NCBI GenBank assembly: GCA_023213395.1 | Contig: CM041465.1 | Coordinates: 176,645,741 to 176,709,740 of the forward strand | DNA length: 64,000 bases | Source: Cycas panzhihuaensis | Taxonomy: Eukaryota > Cycadophyta | Direction of reading: 5' to 3' | In this document: positions 1 through 11,073 of the stretch, piece by piece | How positions within the stretch are numbered: the first letter of the stretch is position 1 | Layout of the letters: the number at the start of each line of letters is the position of its first letter | The notes under the pieces: generated by a model | What the model was told of the DNA's origin: nothing | What the model saw: the letters and a program-made list of their open reading frames with translations, nothing else | Database searches by the model: none | Made by a program: the position numbers and the translations under genes

Positions 1-3000
1 GTACTAATAATATTAAAGGACTCCAACATTAAACACTACATTAGTAATGTGTTCCTTGTACCTAGTATGAAGATTAACTTACTTTTCATGAGCCAAATAG
101 ACAAGAAGAACTTAGATATCCTCTTTAGCTAGGGCATTTGTAGAATTATAGACCATGCAATGGGTATGCTTGTGGCTATAGAACATTGATATATTGGCTT
201 ATACATGTTAGATAGAGTCCTCCTTATCACTAGTTCTTAAAATGAATCATGTTCAATGGCTAACACAACTCAATCCGATGAGGGAAAGGATGTAATTGAT
301 GAAGAGACCCCTTCTATATAAGAACTAAGAGAATGCTCCCATTCAAAGGATGGTATCATCACATATAGCTCCAAAGACCACTTATGGCATTAATGCCTAA
401 GTCACTTAAATATGTAAATCTTGAACCTCATGTCTAGGCTACAAATAGTACATGGCTTACCTAAAATTAAGAGATATAGAAACATTTGTGAGGTATGTCT
501 AAAAGGAAAGTAGCAAAGAGAAAAATTCCCTAAAGAGCTTCAAAACCATTAGAGTTGGTCCCCTTTGATATTTGTGGCCCTATGTCCATCTAATCTCCCA
601 ATGGAAGCTAGTATTTCATCACCTTCATAGATGACTTCTCAAGGAAAGTGTGGGTCTATTTCTTAAGAAACAAGTATCAAGCCCTAGACAGATTCAAAGA
701 GTTTGAAACTACTATAGAAAATGAAAGTGGAATGATAATCAAGATCCTTAGATCTAATAATGGTAGTGATTACATTTCAAATTAGTTTAACAACTTTTGC
801 AAGGAACATGACATCTATTGTCAAGTTTCTACTCCTCATATACCTCAGTAAAATGTAGTTAAAAGGATGAATCAAACTTTGATCAATAATGGAAATCATG
901 CACTTAATATTGCTAACCTTACCACTAGATTTTGGGCTAATGCCATTGCCATTGATGCTTACCTAACTAACATAAGTCCTACAGTTATAGTTAGGAACAT
1001 TACTCCCAAATAAGCTTAGTCAAGATAGAAACCATCTATAACACACTTGAAGATCTTTAGATGCATGACATATAAATATGTCCCAGAGGATAACATAAAG
1101 AAGCTTGATGACAAGATCCTAAAATACATCTTCCTTGTTTATATACCTAGTTGTAAAGCCTATAAAATATTTGACATAGTTGGTAACTAAGCTTACATAA
1201 CATAGGATATAATATTTATAGAAGAACCACAGGAATTGACACCTCCTCAACCTGATATTATAGTAGTAAATGAAGTTGATACATCACAAGCGACTCTTGG
1301 ATAAATTTTAGAGCCACTAGTACTAACCTCCTCCTACACTTTAGGTGCTTCATCAATTCTAGTAGCATCTTCATCATCCACTCAAGCAAGCATAACCTTG
1401 CCTCCTATTTTAGTTGATAACCTTAAGGTGGAAGCCACTAGCTTTCAACCAACTCCTAAGTAAGTATAATAGCTTTTAAAGGTTGCTCCTCCTCCTCCCA
1501 TAGTTATAAAAAGGCCTTCCAAGATGAGACACTCTACAAACTTTTCCCTCATAGAATATGTCCTTAAAACACCTAATCCTTCAACATTTGAGGAAGTAGT
1601 CAAAGACCAAACATGAAAAGTAGCTATAGATAAAGAGATGTATCCCATTATAAAGAATGACACTTGGGAGCTGATTGAATTGCCACCTAGGAAGAAAGCA
1701 ATTGATTGTAGCTAGTTGTATGTGACCAAGTTCTATATAGATGGCACCATAGAGCATTATAATGCTCGCCTTATAGTAAGAGATTTTAAATAGTAGGAAG
1801 CAATTGACTATGATGAGACCTTTCCACCAATAGCCAACATGATCATATTCCATTTGGTTATTCCCCTAGCTACCCAATTTGGATGGCCTATTTACCAAAT
1901 AGATGTAAAGAGTGCTTTCCTCTATGGAGAGCTCAAAGATAAGGTTTTCTTGAAATAACTCCCCTGGCTATGTTGTTCCAGGATAAGAACACTTAGTTTG
2001 CAGACTCAAGAAAGCACTTTATGGGCTTAAGCAGGCACCACGTGCCTAGTATATGAAGATAGATGCTTTTCTTATATAGTATGGATTCAATTGTTCACCC
2101 TTTGACCCAGATCTCTATATTTAGGTTAAAGATAATTTGATCACAACTATAGTTCTCTATATTGATGATTTTAGTATCACCAGTAATAATACAAATGGAA
2201 TTTCTTGGCTTTAATTAAAATTAAATAGCAACTTTAAGATGACTGACCTTAGGCTACTCTACTAGTTCCTTGGAATTAAAATTTAGAAAGAACTAGGACA
2301 CATCTTCTTAACTCAAACTATGTGTGCCAATGAGCTCTTGGAAAGATTCAAGATGATAGAATATAAGCCTATACCAATTTCCATAGATATAGGAACCAAG
2401 ATAAACCTAAATGAATAAGGAAAACCTTCTAATTCCACATTGTACCAGTAATTAGTTAGGAGCCTCATTTATCTCACTCATACTCATCTAGATATCATAT
2501 ATGCAATAGTTATCTACTCTAGGTATATGACACAACTAAAAGTATCTCATTGGAAAGCAACCACTAGGATCCTCAAATACATCCAAGGCACTTATCAATT
2601 TGGCCTTAAGTACAATAAGACTAACTCACCTATTCTAAAGGGATATATAGATGTTAATTGGGCTAGTTGCTAGGACACTCACCATTCAATGTTAGCCTAT
2701 TATTTTGATATGAACTCAATTATAATCTTATAGAGCTATAAAAAGTATCCTAATGTTGCCTTTTTCCTCCACTAAAGTAGAATATAAAGTAGTTGTCTAT
2801 GCTATAACTGAGTTGATTTGGCTTAGAAGGATTCTCGTTGAGCTTTGACTTCAACAATGTGTACCTACCATCCTGTACTATGACAATTAAAGTGTATTGA
2901 ATATGGTAAAAGATCCTATATTCCATACTAGAACCAAGCACATTGAGGTCCATCACCACTTTATCCGTGAGCATGTCTAGAATGGAGAAGTTGATCTTAT

Positions 3001-3105
3001 ATATCATCATACTAAAGACTGGGTTGCCTACATCTTCACTAAAGTACTTAGTAAACTAAAGTTTGAATGATTTAGACATGACCTTAGCATTAAAAGAAAT
3101 GTAGT
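1..3105 (+). pseudogene. copia pol remnant (PR tail, INT, RT, RNase H)
   Basis: Translation by eye, with frame changes, shows a GAG-pre-integrase motif (HGLPKI, then a CEVC-type zinc segment) at about 450-530. Integrase follows at 545-1200 with FITFIDDFSRKVWVYFL and a PQ-stop-NVVKRMNQTL segment. RT at about 1620-2330 shows YQIDVKSAFLYGELK. RNase H at about 2640-3105 shows STKVEY and TKHIEVHHHFIREHV. Integrase normally has RSDNG; here it reads RSNNG, so a catalytic Asp has become Asn. Stops fall where the family has Gln: GK-stop, GS-stop-YF, PQ-stop-N, FK-stop-stop-E, YDN-stop-S and HV-stop-N. At least one frameshift lies in RT near 1965. It cannot make a working polyprotein. Confidence 0.88.
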
Positions 3106-3112
3106 TGCTATT

Positions 3113-3121
3113 AAGGGAGGG
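3113..3121 (+). other. polypurine tract of the first copia element
   Basis: AAGGGAGGG lies directly before the TGTTAAAAC start of the 3' LTR and follows the end of RNase H. This is the expected position of the plus-strand primer of an LTR retrotransposon. Confidence 0.85.
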
Positions 3122-3526
3122 TGTTAAAACTATCTAATAGTACTATCATTTCTTTGTACCTTTGTAATTTCATATGCATATTGTATTAAAGGACCTTTGA
3201 TGTAATTAAATCATATTTGATATTAAGGTTAGGTCTGCCTCATATGTCATTAAGTCAACTTATCAAATATCATGTAATATTGATGAATGACCTATATATT
3301 TTAGCCCACACCATTGTATAATGAAATATTCTAATTTTAATGTAGAAGCTCTACCGTGAGAGAGCCTTACGTGGTGACAAATTCACCTGTAACATTGCCA
3401 TTTACTTTGTTCTATTTATTTTATATGCTCCTTTATTTATTGCAATTAGATTTCTTAATATTTATTGATCAATGCACATGTATGGTAGATCTTGATGCTC
3501 TTAATAATTCTAATGTAATTGTCTCA
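3122..3526 (+). repeat. 3' LTR of the first copia element
   Basis: It starts TGTTAAAAC right after the polypurine tract. The end is placed at a CA near 3526 by comparison with the related LTR at 39868-40297. The start is firm and the end is approximate. There is no second copy inside the window to confirm the length. The stretch 3527-3641 that follows is AT-rich flank with no feature. Confidence 0.7.
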
Positions 3527-3641
3527 TGGATTAACTCTATTTTATTTAATTTTCACTTTGTTGGACCTCCTATGTTGCTTATGTTTTCTCCTAAAAGTGC
3601 TTGAAATGATCTAAGAGGATCAATTTCTACCACTTTTAGCT

Positions 3642-3646
3642 CATTT
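3642..3646. repeat. target-site duplication CATTT, left copy
   Basis: CATTT precedes the left LTR at 3647 and recurs at 8550-8554 directly after the right LTR. A perfect 5-bp duplication confirms both boundaries of the 3647-8549 element. Confidence 0.9.
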
Positions 3647-4056
3647 TGAAGAGAAATAATAGAGAGAAACAATGTAATAATAGAACTAAAAATAATGTGA
3701 AAAACAAATAATTAATAAATCCAAGCATATCAACAAGAACCAACTAGAGATTCAGATCTAAGCATAGACCATTTTATTAATCTAAATAACAAGAAAAAAT
3801 TATAAAGAGAAAACCCCAACTCTTTTCTCATCTACTCATCCAATCCATTTAAATGTGTTATTACAAAAGTATATATAGACATAATTTATAATATACTACA
3901 TTATGATATTATAATACAATGGGCATAAATCATAAGTTGCAAAAACCCCTAGACCCCTAAGTAGGGGCCCCTCTTAGGCCCATAGATACCCTAAAGGGGC
4001 TCAGGTATAATACTTATACCCATGTAAAACATGCAAAGTGTTCAACATATTTAATG
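3647..4056 (-). repeat. 3' LTR of minus-strand copia element (left copy)
   Basis: About 410 bp, matching 8138-8549 along its whole length. Shared landmarks include AGAGAAATAAT at the outer side, a TAAGCATAGACCATT block, and a C-rich block near 3940-4010. The element-side terminus reads CATTA where the other copy has TGTTA, two transitions from the canonical end. Confidence 0.9.
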
Positions 4057-4059
4057 ATT

Positions 4060-7000
4060 TCCTAGTTATCGAGTACTTTGTAAAAAACCTATGTACACAA
4101 CTACTAAATCACAAATACCCATTACTTCTCTATATGATTTAAACCATTTTGTACTAATAGTCTTACTTAATGAGTCTATAACATTCTATTATGTAGAAAC
4201 TTTCTATAGGTCCACCTTCTTTAAATTAATTATTTCTCTCACAAAATATAACAACATATCAATATACATCAATCAAGCATGAAAATTAGGGTTCTTCACC
4301 AAACATATTATACTTTAACTGTTACAATCTATCATCATATCTTCCTACTTAAAGTTAACATCTATACACTATCTTTAGAATTAAACTACTTCCTTGCATA
4401 TATGAGTAGTTACTATATACTATGCTTCTATGCCTGAAAGTATAACAACTTATTGTATATCACTTATCTAACTTATTATGCCACCACAAAGGGTAAATAC
4501 ATACTCGCTTCTAGATCTTTCGTTGTTAAGATCTCCTACCCAATGAGCATCAATAAATCCTTCAAACCTACTATTCTACTCTCCATGGAAATTCCTTGAT
4601 AGAAAATTCTATAGTCTAATGTTCCTTGAAAATACCTAAAATTCCTTTTAATAGTAATCTAAGGGCCACTAGTTGGGTTTGACATGTATCTATTAACAAC
4701 TCCTACTGAATGGGTAATATTTAGTTAAGTACTAACCATTGTATACATCAAACTTCTAATTGGACTTGTATATGGGATAAAGGCCATGTCTAAAACATCA
4801 TAGTAAGTCTTTAGACATTGCTTAACTGATAGTTTAAAATCAATAGGGAAAGGAACATTAACTGGACTATAGTTTTATATTTTAAACCACTATAGTGTCA
4901 TTTTAATGTATTGTCTTTTCTTGAGTTGTATCATTTTAATGTATTATCTTTGTCTCTTAATTTTAATGCCCAAAATAGAATGTGTAACACTAATGTCCTT
5001 CATCTTAAAATAAGATGCTAGTTGGGCTTTCACAAGCTAGTTTATTTCTTTATTATTACATATTAGTAATATATCATCAACATATAAAGCTAATATAACA
5101 AAGTGATTAACAACCTATTTAAACAAATACAAAAATTAACCTTATTATACATAAATCCATCTACCAATATGTGTAAATGAAATTTCTAATATTACATCCT
5201 TGGTGATTATTTTAAGATATATAATAACTTCTTCAACCTATATACCAAATTCTCCTTACCTACAAATTCAAAACTTTTAGGCTATAATATATAAATTTCT
5301 TCTTCAAGGTCACCATGAAGAAAAGTTATCTTTATATCCATTTGATCCACCTTGAGATTAGAGGGAGATACTATAGCTAATAGAAATCTAATTAAAACTA
5401 TTTTTTTATTAGGAGAAAAGACCTCATTGAAATATATTCCCTTTACCTAAAAATAACCCTTTGCTACCAAATGGGCCTTATAATTTTTTACAGTACCATC
5501 TGCCTAAAACTTCTTCTTAAAGATCCATTTATTATCAATAGGTTTTCTATTATATGGTAGATTCACCAAATCCCATGTTTCATTCTTGTCTAAGGCCATC
5601 ATTTCTTCTTCCATGGCCTTCTTCTAGAGTTGGCTCTCTTTTCACTCTAGAACCTCTTAAATAGTATATAGATCTTCACTTACAGCAATTAAAATAAATG
5701 AGAAGTGATAAAAGTCTTCAAGAATATACCTATTGGGTTATCTTTTCTCACAAGTTAATCTCCTTAAGATGGGGGCTTCTTAAGTTTGGGCCACCTCTTT
5801 AATTGGTTTAACATCTTTAGTTGACTCATATTTTAATACAAAATCTTTATCTCTTATCTTAAACTGCATCTTTATAGAGTCTTCTTCCTTTAGTTCTTCT
5901 TCCTACTTTAAAGACTCGAACTCCTCTCTAAAGACAACATCACGATTATACACAACTTCCTATGATTTAAGGTTATAAAGCTTATACCTCTTTACACCAT
6001 TAGCATAGCCAACAAAATTAGATTTTTGTGATTTAAAGTCAAGTTTCTTATTATGTAGGTTAAGAACATATAAAAAAGCTTCACAATTGAATACATCAAG
6101 GTGACCAAGAGATGGTTTCTTATTAGACCATACTTCTTTAGATATTTTGTTCACCAAAGTAGTCATTGATTATCTATTTATCAAGCAGCTTATAATCATC
6201 ATAGCCTTAACCCAAAATTTCTTCTTTAAACTAGTAGCACTGAGCATATTCCTTTATCTTTTTAACAAGTTCTTATTCATCCTTTTAGTAACTCCATTCT
6301 GCCATGGCATATAAAGAGTTATCTTCTGCCTTACTATTTTACACTACTTATAAAATTACTCAAATTTATTTGATCAAAACGCACCTCCATTATAAGCTCT
6401 TAACACCTTGATCCTATAATTAGTTTAATTTTTGTCTAAGACCTTGAATTCCTTAAATTTACTAAAAATGTTAGATTTTTATCTTAGAAAGTACAACCAT
6501 ATCTTTCTCAAGAAATCATCAATGAATGAGATAAAATACCTGGACCTACATAAAGAGGGTACATCAATGGGTCTAAAGACATCATTGTGCACTAATTATA
6601 TAATTTCCTTTACTCTCTTTGAGTTAGAAGGAAAACTTACATAATTTTACTTTCTATGAACACAATGCTCACATAAATCAAAATTAAAAGAGCGATAAAT
6701 CCTAGAGATATATTTAGGATTACTTTTAGAGAGTAAATTATGGAGGCCTTTTTCTTAAATGTGGCTTAATATCTGATACCACAACATAGTCTTACTAGTC
6801 AATAATACTTGGGTTCCACCTGCATAACTGCTATATTTTGCAACAAATAGATTGCAACTACTAAAACTAACTATGCTAGTATTAAGCTTATACAATGTTC
6901 CAAATTAGACCCTTCTTACTAACATTAACATTCCTTGAACCATTTTTCAACCATATTTATTTAAGGTTACTTTGATTCCTACATCACTCAATTAGCTAAT

Positions 7001-8100
7001 GGGCAATAGGCTTATAGTTAAACCAAGGATATGACTTACATTAGGGATAGTTTTAACTCTTTTATCCCCAAACCAAACCTTTACCCTTCCATGACTTATG
7101 ACTTTAAATAGATAATGGCCCCCAAGGAATACTTTAACTCCATCAATACTTTCATATTTATAGAACCACTCCCTATGGAGAGTAATATAAATTGAGGCAC
7201 TAGAGTTAATTAACCAAGACTCAATGTTTGACATCTTACATGAGATAGCTAAATAAACATTACCATTAGCTTCATTAGAGGCCTTTATTACTATGGAAGA
7301 AGTAGCTTTAAGTGTCTTACTCTTGTCTTTTTAAAATAGCTAGCCTTCCTACATCTCGAACATACCATTGGGCCTTTACTTAGAGATTTGTATTTTCTTG
7401 TAGATTTTGAATGTCTGTGCCTAAGCCTTTATTGGTCACAATCCAATGTATAACCTCTTACTATCAGTACCTCTATTGTATAATCTTCATAAGATTTTTG
7501 TATTATCTCTTTTAACAGTAAAGTAATACTAACTTTGTCAAAATTTAGAGTGGTAGTAGTTGCACTGCTTATTACCATTACAGGGTTATCCCAAGAATTA
7601 GAAAGTAAACATAATAATGTAATACAATTGTCTTCTTCAAACATTATTATCCCAACTAAAATAAGTTGGCTCACCATGGTGTTAAATGTAGTGAGATGAT
7701 CTCTAAATACATCTCCATCACTCATCCTCAATGAATACAACTTTTTTCAAAGAAATAACTTGTTAACTATGAACTTTATTTGATACAAAGACCCTAACTT
7801 ATTCTACAAATCTTTAGCCATATACTTTGAGGAAATATTTAACAATATTATATCTAAAAGGCATAATCCTATCGAATTAATTACATTTTTATTAAATATA
7901 TTTCAGCCTTTATTATCCATATTCATAGGCTTTATTTCTACTACAATGCTCTATCGATCCTTCTTGATAAGGATATCTTCTATTTTTAGCTTCCATAGCT
8001 TAACGTTCTAGCTATTAAACTTTTCAATCTTCATCATTATAGTACTTGCTATAATCTTCACATATAAGTTTACCAAATAAAGATCCCACTTAATAAATAG
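4060..8100 (-). pseudogene. copia gag-pol remnant
   Basis: The gag part (about 7740-7429) has the UBN2-type pattern DHLTTFNTMVSQLILVGI. Protease (7234-6992) reads WLINSSAS where functional copies have a D(S/T)G triad, so the catalytic Asp is now Asn. In integrase, the segment just after the catalytic core (6166-5960) reads KPSLGHLDVFNCEAF then FVGYANG. RT near 5100-5045 keeps an intact ALYVDDILL catalytic box. RNase H (about 4570-4440) keeps GFIDAHWVGDLN, but the following Trp codon is TAG. Multiple stops and frame changes make it non-coding today. Its reading is the reverse complement of the given strand. Confidence 0.88.
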
Positions 8101-8123
8101 ATTCTTATAGAACTAAAACCCTA

Positions 8124-8137
8124 GATTTGATGCTAAA
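8124..8137 (-). other. decayed primer-binding site, initiator-Met type
   Basis: Immediately inside the right (5') LTR the minus strand reads TTTAGCATCAAATC. Aligned with the usual plant TTGGTATCAGAGC it keeps about nine of thirteen positions. The position fits a primer site exactly, but the sequence has decayed. Confidence 0.5.
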
Positions 8138-8549
8138 TAAAGAGAAATAATACAGAAGAATAATGTAATAATAGAACTTAAAATGATGTAAAAGATGAAT
8201 AACTAATAAATGCAACCATATTAATAAGAACCAACCAAAGATTTAGGTCTAAGCATAGACCATTATATTAATTTGACCAATAACTAAAGGATTATAAAGA
8301 GAAAACCCTAACTCTCTTCTCATCTACTTATCCAATCTCTTCACATGTGCTAGTATAGAAATATATATAGATATAGTTTATAAGATACCACATTGCAATA
8401 TTATAATATAATAGGCATAGACCATGGGCTACAAAATCCCCATAGACCCCCATCCCATGGCCCTTCTTAGGTCCCAAAACCCCTCAAAGGGACTCAAGCA
8501 TAACACCTATATCTATGTAACACTTGCAAACTATTCAATATATCTAACA
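8138..8549 (-). repeat. 5' LTR of minus-strand copia element (right copy)
   Basis: A 412-bp partner of 3647-4056. On the minus strand it starts TGTTAGATAT and is bounded outside by CATTT at 8550-8554. Confidence 0.9.
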
Positions 8550-8554
8550 CATTT
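8550..8554. repeat. target-site duplication CATTT, right copy
   Basis: A perfect match to 3642-3646 on the other side of the element. Confidence 0.9.
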
Positions 8555-8875
8555 GTGGTGCCAATCTACCATATTTGAGGTTACCATCATATTTAAACTC
8601 TCTTAAATACAAGCTTAGTTTAGTTGTTTTCTTTGCTTTGTTCTTCATATTATATACATAATTTTTTACTTGTTATAACTAACATTATAAGTGAAAGTAT
8701 GCATCTAAGGGCCTACTTTTCATTGTATATTACAAGTGAGTTTTAAGTTTAGAAATATTTTCCCTCTTTCTTATTGATTGAAATTGTCTATTAGGGATGG
8801 GAGATGTTGTCTAATTTCTCCCAAGTTAGTAGAATGGCTTGGTGATTTTAAGTTTCCTTCAATCTTATTTTTATG

Positions 8876-8892
8876 TTTTTTTTTTTTTTTTT
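8876..8892. repeat. poly-T run
   Basis: A homopolymer of about 17 T within the presumed LTR. Confidence 0.9.
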
Positions 8893-9019
8893 ACAGTAAG
8901 TTTTTTTCTATCATAATGTAATCTAACAAGAAAAAATACTACTAATTTTTTCCTAGATTTACTTAATACTCAAATAAGTGGTCTTAGTTTTTTATCTTTG
9001 TGTATCTTAATAAACTTGG

Positions 9020-9060
9020 GATATATATATATATATATATATCGAGAGAGAGAGAGAGAG
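9020..9060. repeat. compound microsatellite (AT)n-(GA)n
   Basis: About eleven AT units pass directly into about eight GA units, separated by a single CG step. Confidence 0.95.
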
Positions 9061-10426
9061 ATTCAAAGCTAGGAAGCATTCTAATGTGAATGTCCCCTCC
9101 TACTTTTTCCCTTGCCTTATATACCTTTGATCTCATCAAATCAAAAAGGACTTTTTTTTTTGTTTTTCTAATTTAAATTTTAAAGAGGAAAAGTAAAAGG
9201 ACTTATTCTCCTCCCTCTTTCCTATTTGATTTTACAGAGAGAGATAAGAAGTGGAATGTTTGCTTATATAGTTGCTTACATCATTGCTTACTCTCACTAT
9301 TCCTCTTACACTTTAGGGCTTAATTAGATTATTAAAGAAAATAGAATTAAAGGTGGTATTTTCTTTGAGTTGTGCTTAATAAGGTGACCTTTATGGAGTG
9401 CAGGATCTTATACTTATTGTGAGTCCTCAAACCTATGGGGCCATAGGTCCATGCACTTAGAGTAGATTGCCATGTTAAATGCATTTTAATGAATAAGCAT
9501 ATAGTTGTATTAGAGTTTTCTCTTTGTTCTTATAGTCTTATCTAAGATAATATCTTCACTTGTCCTAAAGGAAGGGATACTAGGATTTCCAACTAGATTT
9601 TATCATTAGTGGAGTAGGGTGACCTTACATAAGAGGCCAAGTTACATCTTCACCATGTTTCAAATGCTTTAGTGGTGGGTGATTATCTCAATTATATGTA
9701 GTTGAGAGAATCAAGTAGATACCATTCATCTTATTGAGACTAATTTTATTTATCTTCCTTCACCTTTTAATGATTAAGGTTTGTAAGAATTGGATACATG
9801 TATTCCTAGACCTTCCACCCTTGTAAATAGGTTGTTATTAAGTAAGTAACTCCTTATCAACTTACCTATAAGTAGGTCTATATTATGATCTAGTTCCTTT
9901 TTTGTCTCTTCTCTTATCTTTCATTCTTTATTCTTAGGTTGAGTTAACACATAGTGATATTCAAAGGGTAGGTTAGGTGGAGGTTAGTCACATTTGGAGG
10001 TGGCAATTCTTAAAATAGGTCTATAGTTATTCACTATCATTTGGGGGCATTTGTGCCTTGATGATCCTCATAGTTCCTAGGACCATTCTTAAGTGCTATT
10101 TTCTTGTTTCAAGGAGGCTTAGTTTAGTTAACTTTTACTTATTTCTTTTATTCTTTAAGTGTGTGCTTATTTTCTTATTTATTTTATTTTATACTCTCTC
10201 TATCTCTCTATCTTTCTCCATCTCTCTCTCCCCCTTTAAATTATTATCTACATACACCCTCTTCACCCATTTTATGTCATCCCTTTTCCCTGTACTCAAA
10301 TCAATATAGAAGCATAAGTGTCTGTAAGAGAAAGTTATTTGAATTCCCTCTCTAATTTTGGCCTCCTACCCTAGGTCTAGTGTTGGGTTACATGAGCAAC
10401 ACTACCCCCTTTGGTAGGTCATATCT

Positions 10427-10445
10427 CTAGTGACCATACTGGGGA
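10427..10445 (+). other. primer-binding site of outer Tat-like element
   Basis: CTAGTGACCATACTGGGGA lies six bases after the LTR end. It matches the TGAC-TCTGCTGGGGA style of primer site used by Tat-lineage plant gypsy elements and differs clearly from the Met-type TGGTATCAGAGC sites elsewhere in this window. The match to a specific tRNA was not checked. Confidence 0.6.
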
Positions 10446-11068
10446 CTCATCAGTTAGAGTTAATGACACTTCATTGACTTTCTTTTTTCCACTCCATCAT
10501 AGGTCTTCACCTTAAGGTATCCCATATAATAAGATATTATAAGATTCATAAGTATTACTTGTTTATTTATACCATGTTAGGATGATGAGTGCATATCTTA
10601 GCTTAGATCCTTTCATTCGCATTAACCCTTATGAGTCACCCTTTTGTATACCTTAATTTTCTTCCTCCCCTTGATCCATTTTAGTCTACTTCCCCTAGCT
10701 CTTAGTCCATTCATCCTAGTGTAATGGTAGAGAAACTGCCTTTTTATTGGATCATCAAACTTGTCTCCCCTTAAATTATAAATTAGCCACTTGTCATTGA
10801 CCTTTATAACCCTTGACTAGCCTTGATCAATGGGATAGAGAGATCATATATTCCCTATGACTCTGGTCCCAACTATTAAAATCCCATTGGATCTCCATCT
10901 CTTTTTTTTAGGCTATACAGTCTCAAGTTATCCCACCTACCCTTAAGTCCCTGACTCATACCTACTTTTATGAATAAATTTAAGTGATTATAGTAGACCC
11001 CAACTGATCTCTATGTTAAAGAAGTCCTTAGAAGTACTTGTTATATTAAAAGAATACTTCTAAGAGGT
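10446..11068 (+). other. leader / gag N-terminal region of outer Tat-like element
   Basis: An AT- and pyrimidine-rich stretch between the primer site and the insertion point of the inner element. Several phases read Pro/Ser-rich peptides typical of Tat gag N-termini, but no motif is strong enough to place a start. It continues at 28373. Confidence 0.4.
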
Positions 11069-11073
11069 GCTAA
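11069..11073. repeat. target-site duplication GCTAA (left)
   Basis: GCTAA before the inner LTR pairs with GCTAG at 28373-28377 after it: four of five bases match, with one transition. Confidence 0.75.

Larger units (their letters stand above)
1..3526 (+). mobile_element. Ty1/copia retrotransposon, 3' part, cut by window start
   Basis: The window opens inside a copia element on the + strand. Readable in order are the end of protease, the GAG-pre-integrase linker, integrase, reverse transcriptase, RNase H, a polypurine tract and the 3' LTR. The order protease-integrase-RT-RNase H is diagnostic of Ty1/copia. The 3' LTR is of the same family as that of the minus-strand copia element at about 39868-46529: both begin TGTTAAAA, share an AGCTCT block and a GTGAC-AATT-ACCTGT block, and are about 405-430 bp long. 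The 5' LTR, gag and primer site lie outside the window. The complete minus-strand element at 3647-8549 sits just downstream. Confidence 0.9.
3647..8549 (-). mobile_element. complete copia retrotransposon, minus strand
   Basis: Two LTRs in the same orientation (3647-4056 and 8138-8549) enclose a minus-strand gag-pol region, with a perfect CATTT target duplication outside. The 5' LTR is on the right. Internal order in the coding direction is primer site, gag (about 8060-7400), protease (7240-6960), integrase (6960-5960), RT (5900-5000) and RNase H (4620-4070). The LTR copies differ at many positions, mostly C/T and G/A, so the insertion is old. At 4.9 kb it is a typical compact plant copia element. 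It landed in DNA just downstream of the first copia element. Confidence 0.93.
8670..10421 (+). repeat. probable 5' LTR of outer Tat-like element
   Basis: A non-coding, pyrimidine-rich stretch of about 1.75 kb ending GGTCA. Aligned with the inner element, both read GTCA-TAT-YTYTAGTGA across the LTR/primer-site junction, which fixes this LTR end. It contains a poly-T run, a compound microsatellite and a C/T-rich tract near 10190-10240. The start is uncertain because no partner LTR was found. Confidence 0.5.

Noticed and set aside
1445-1853. Minus-strand ORFs of 72 and 90 codons
   Set aside because: They lie opposite the RT-side region of the first copia element and show no motif; shadows of the pol frame.
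10058-10355. Two overlapping + ORFs rich in Leu, Ser and Phe
   Set aside because: C/T-rich low-complexity DNA in a presumed LTR; composition alone explains the open frames.
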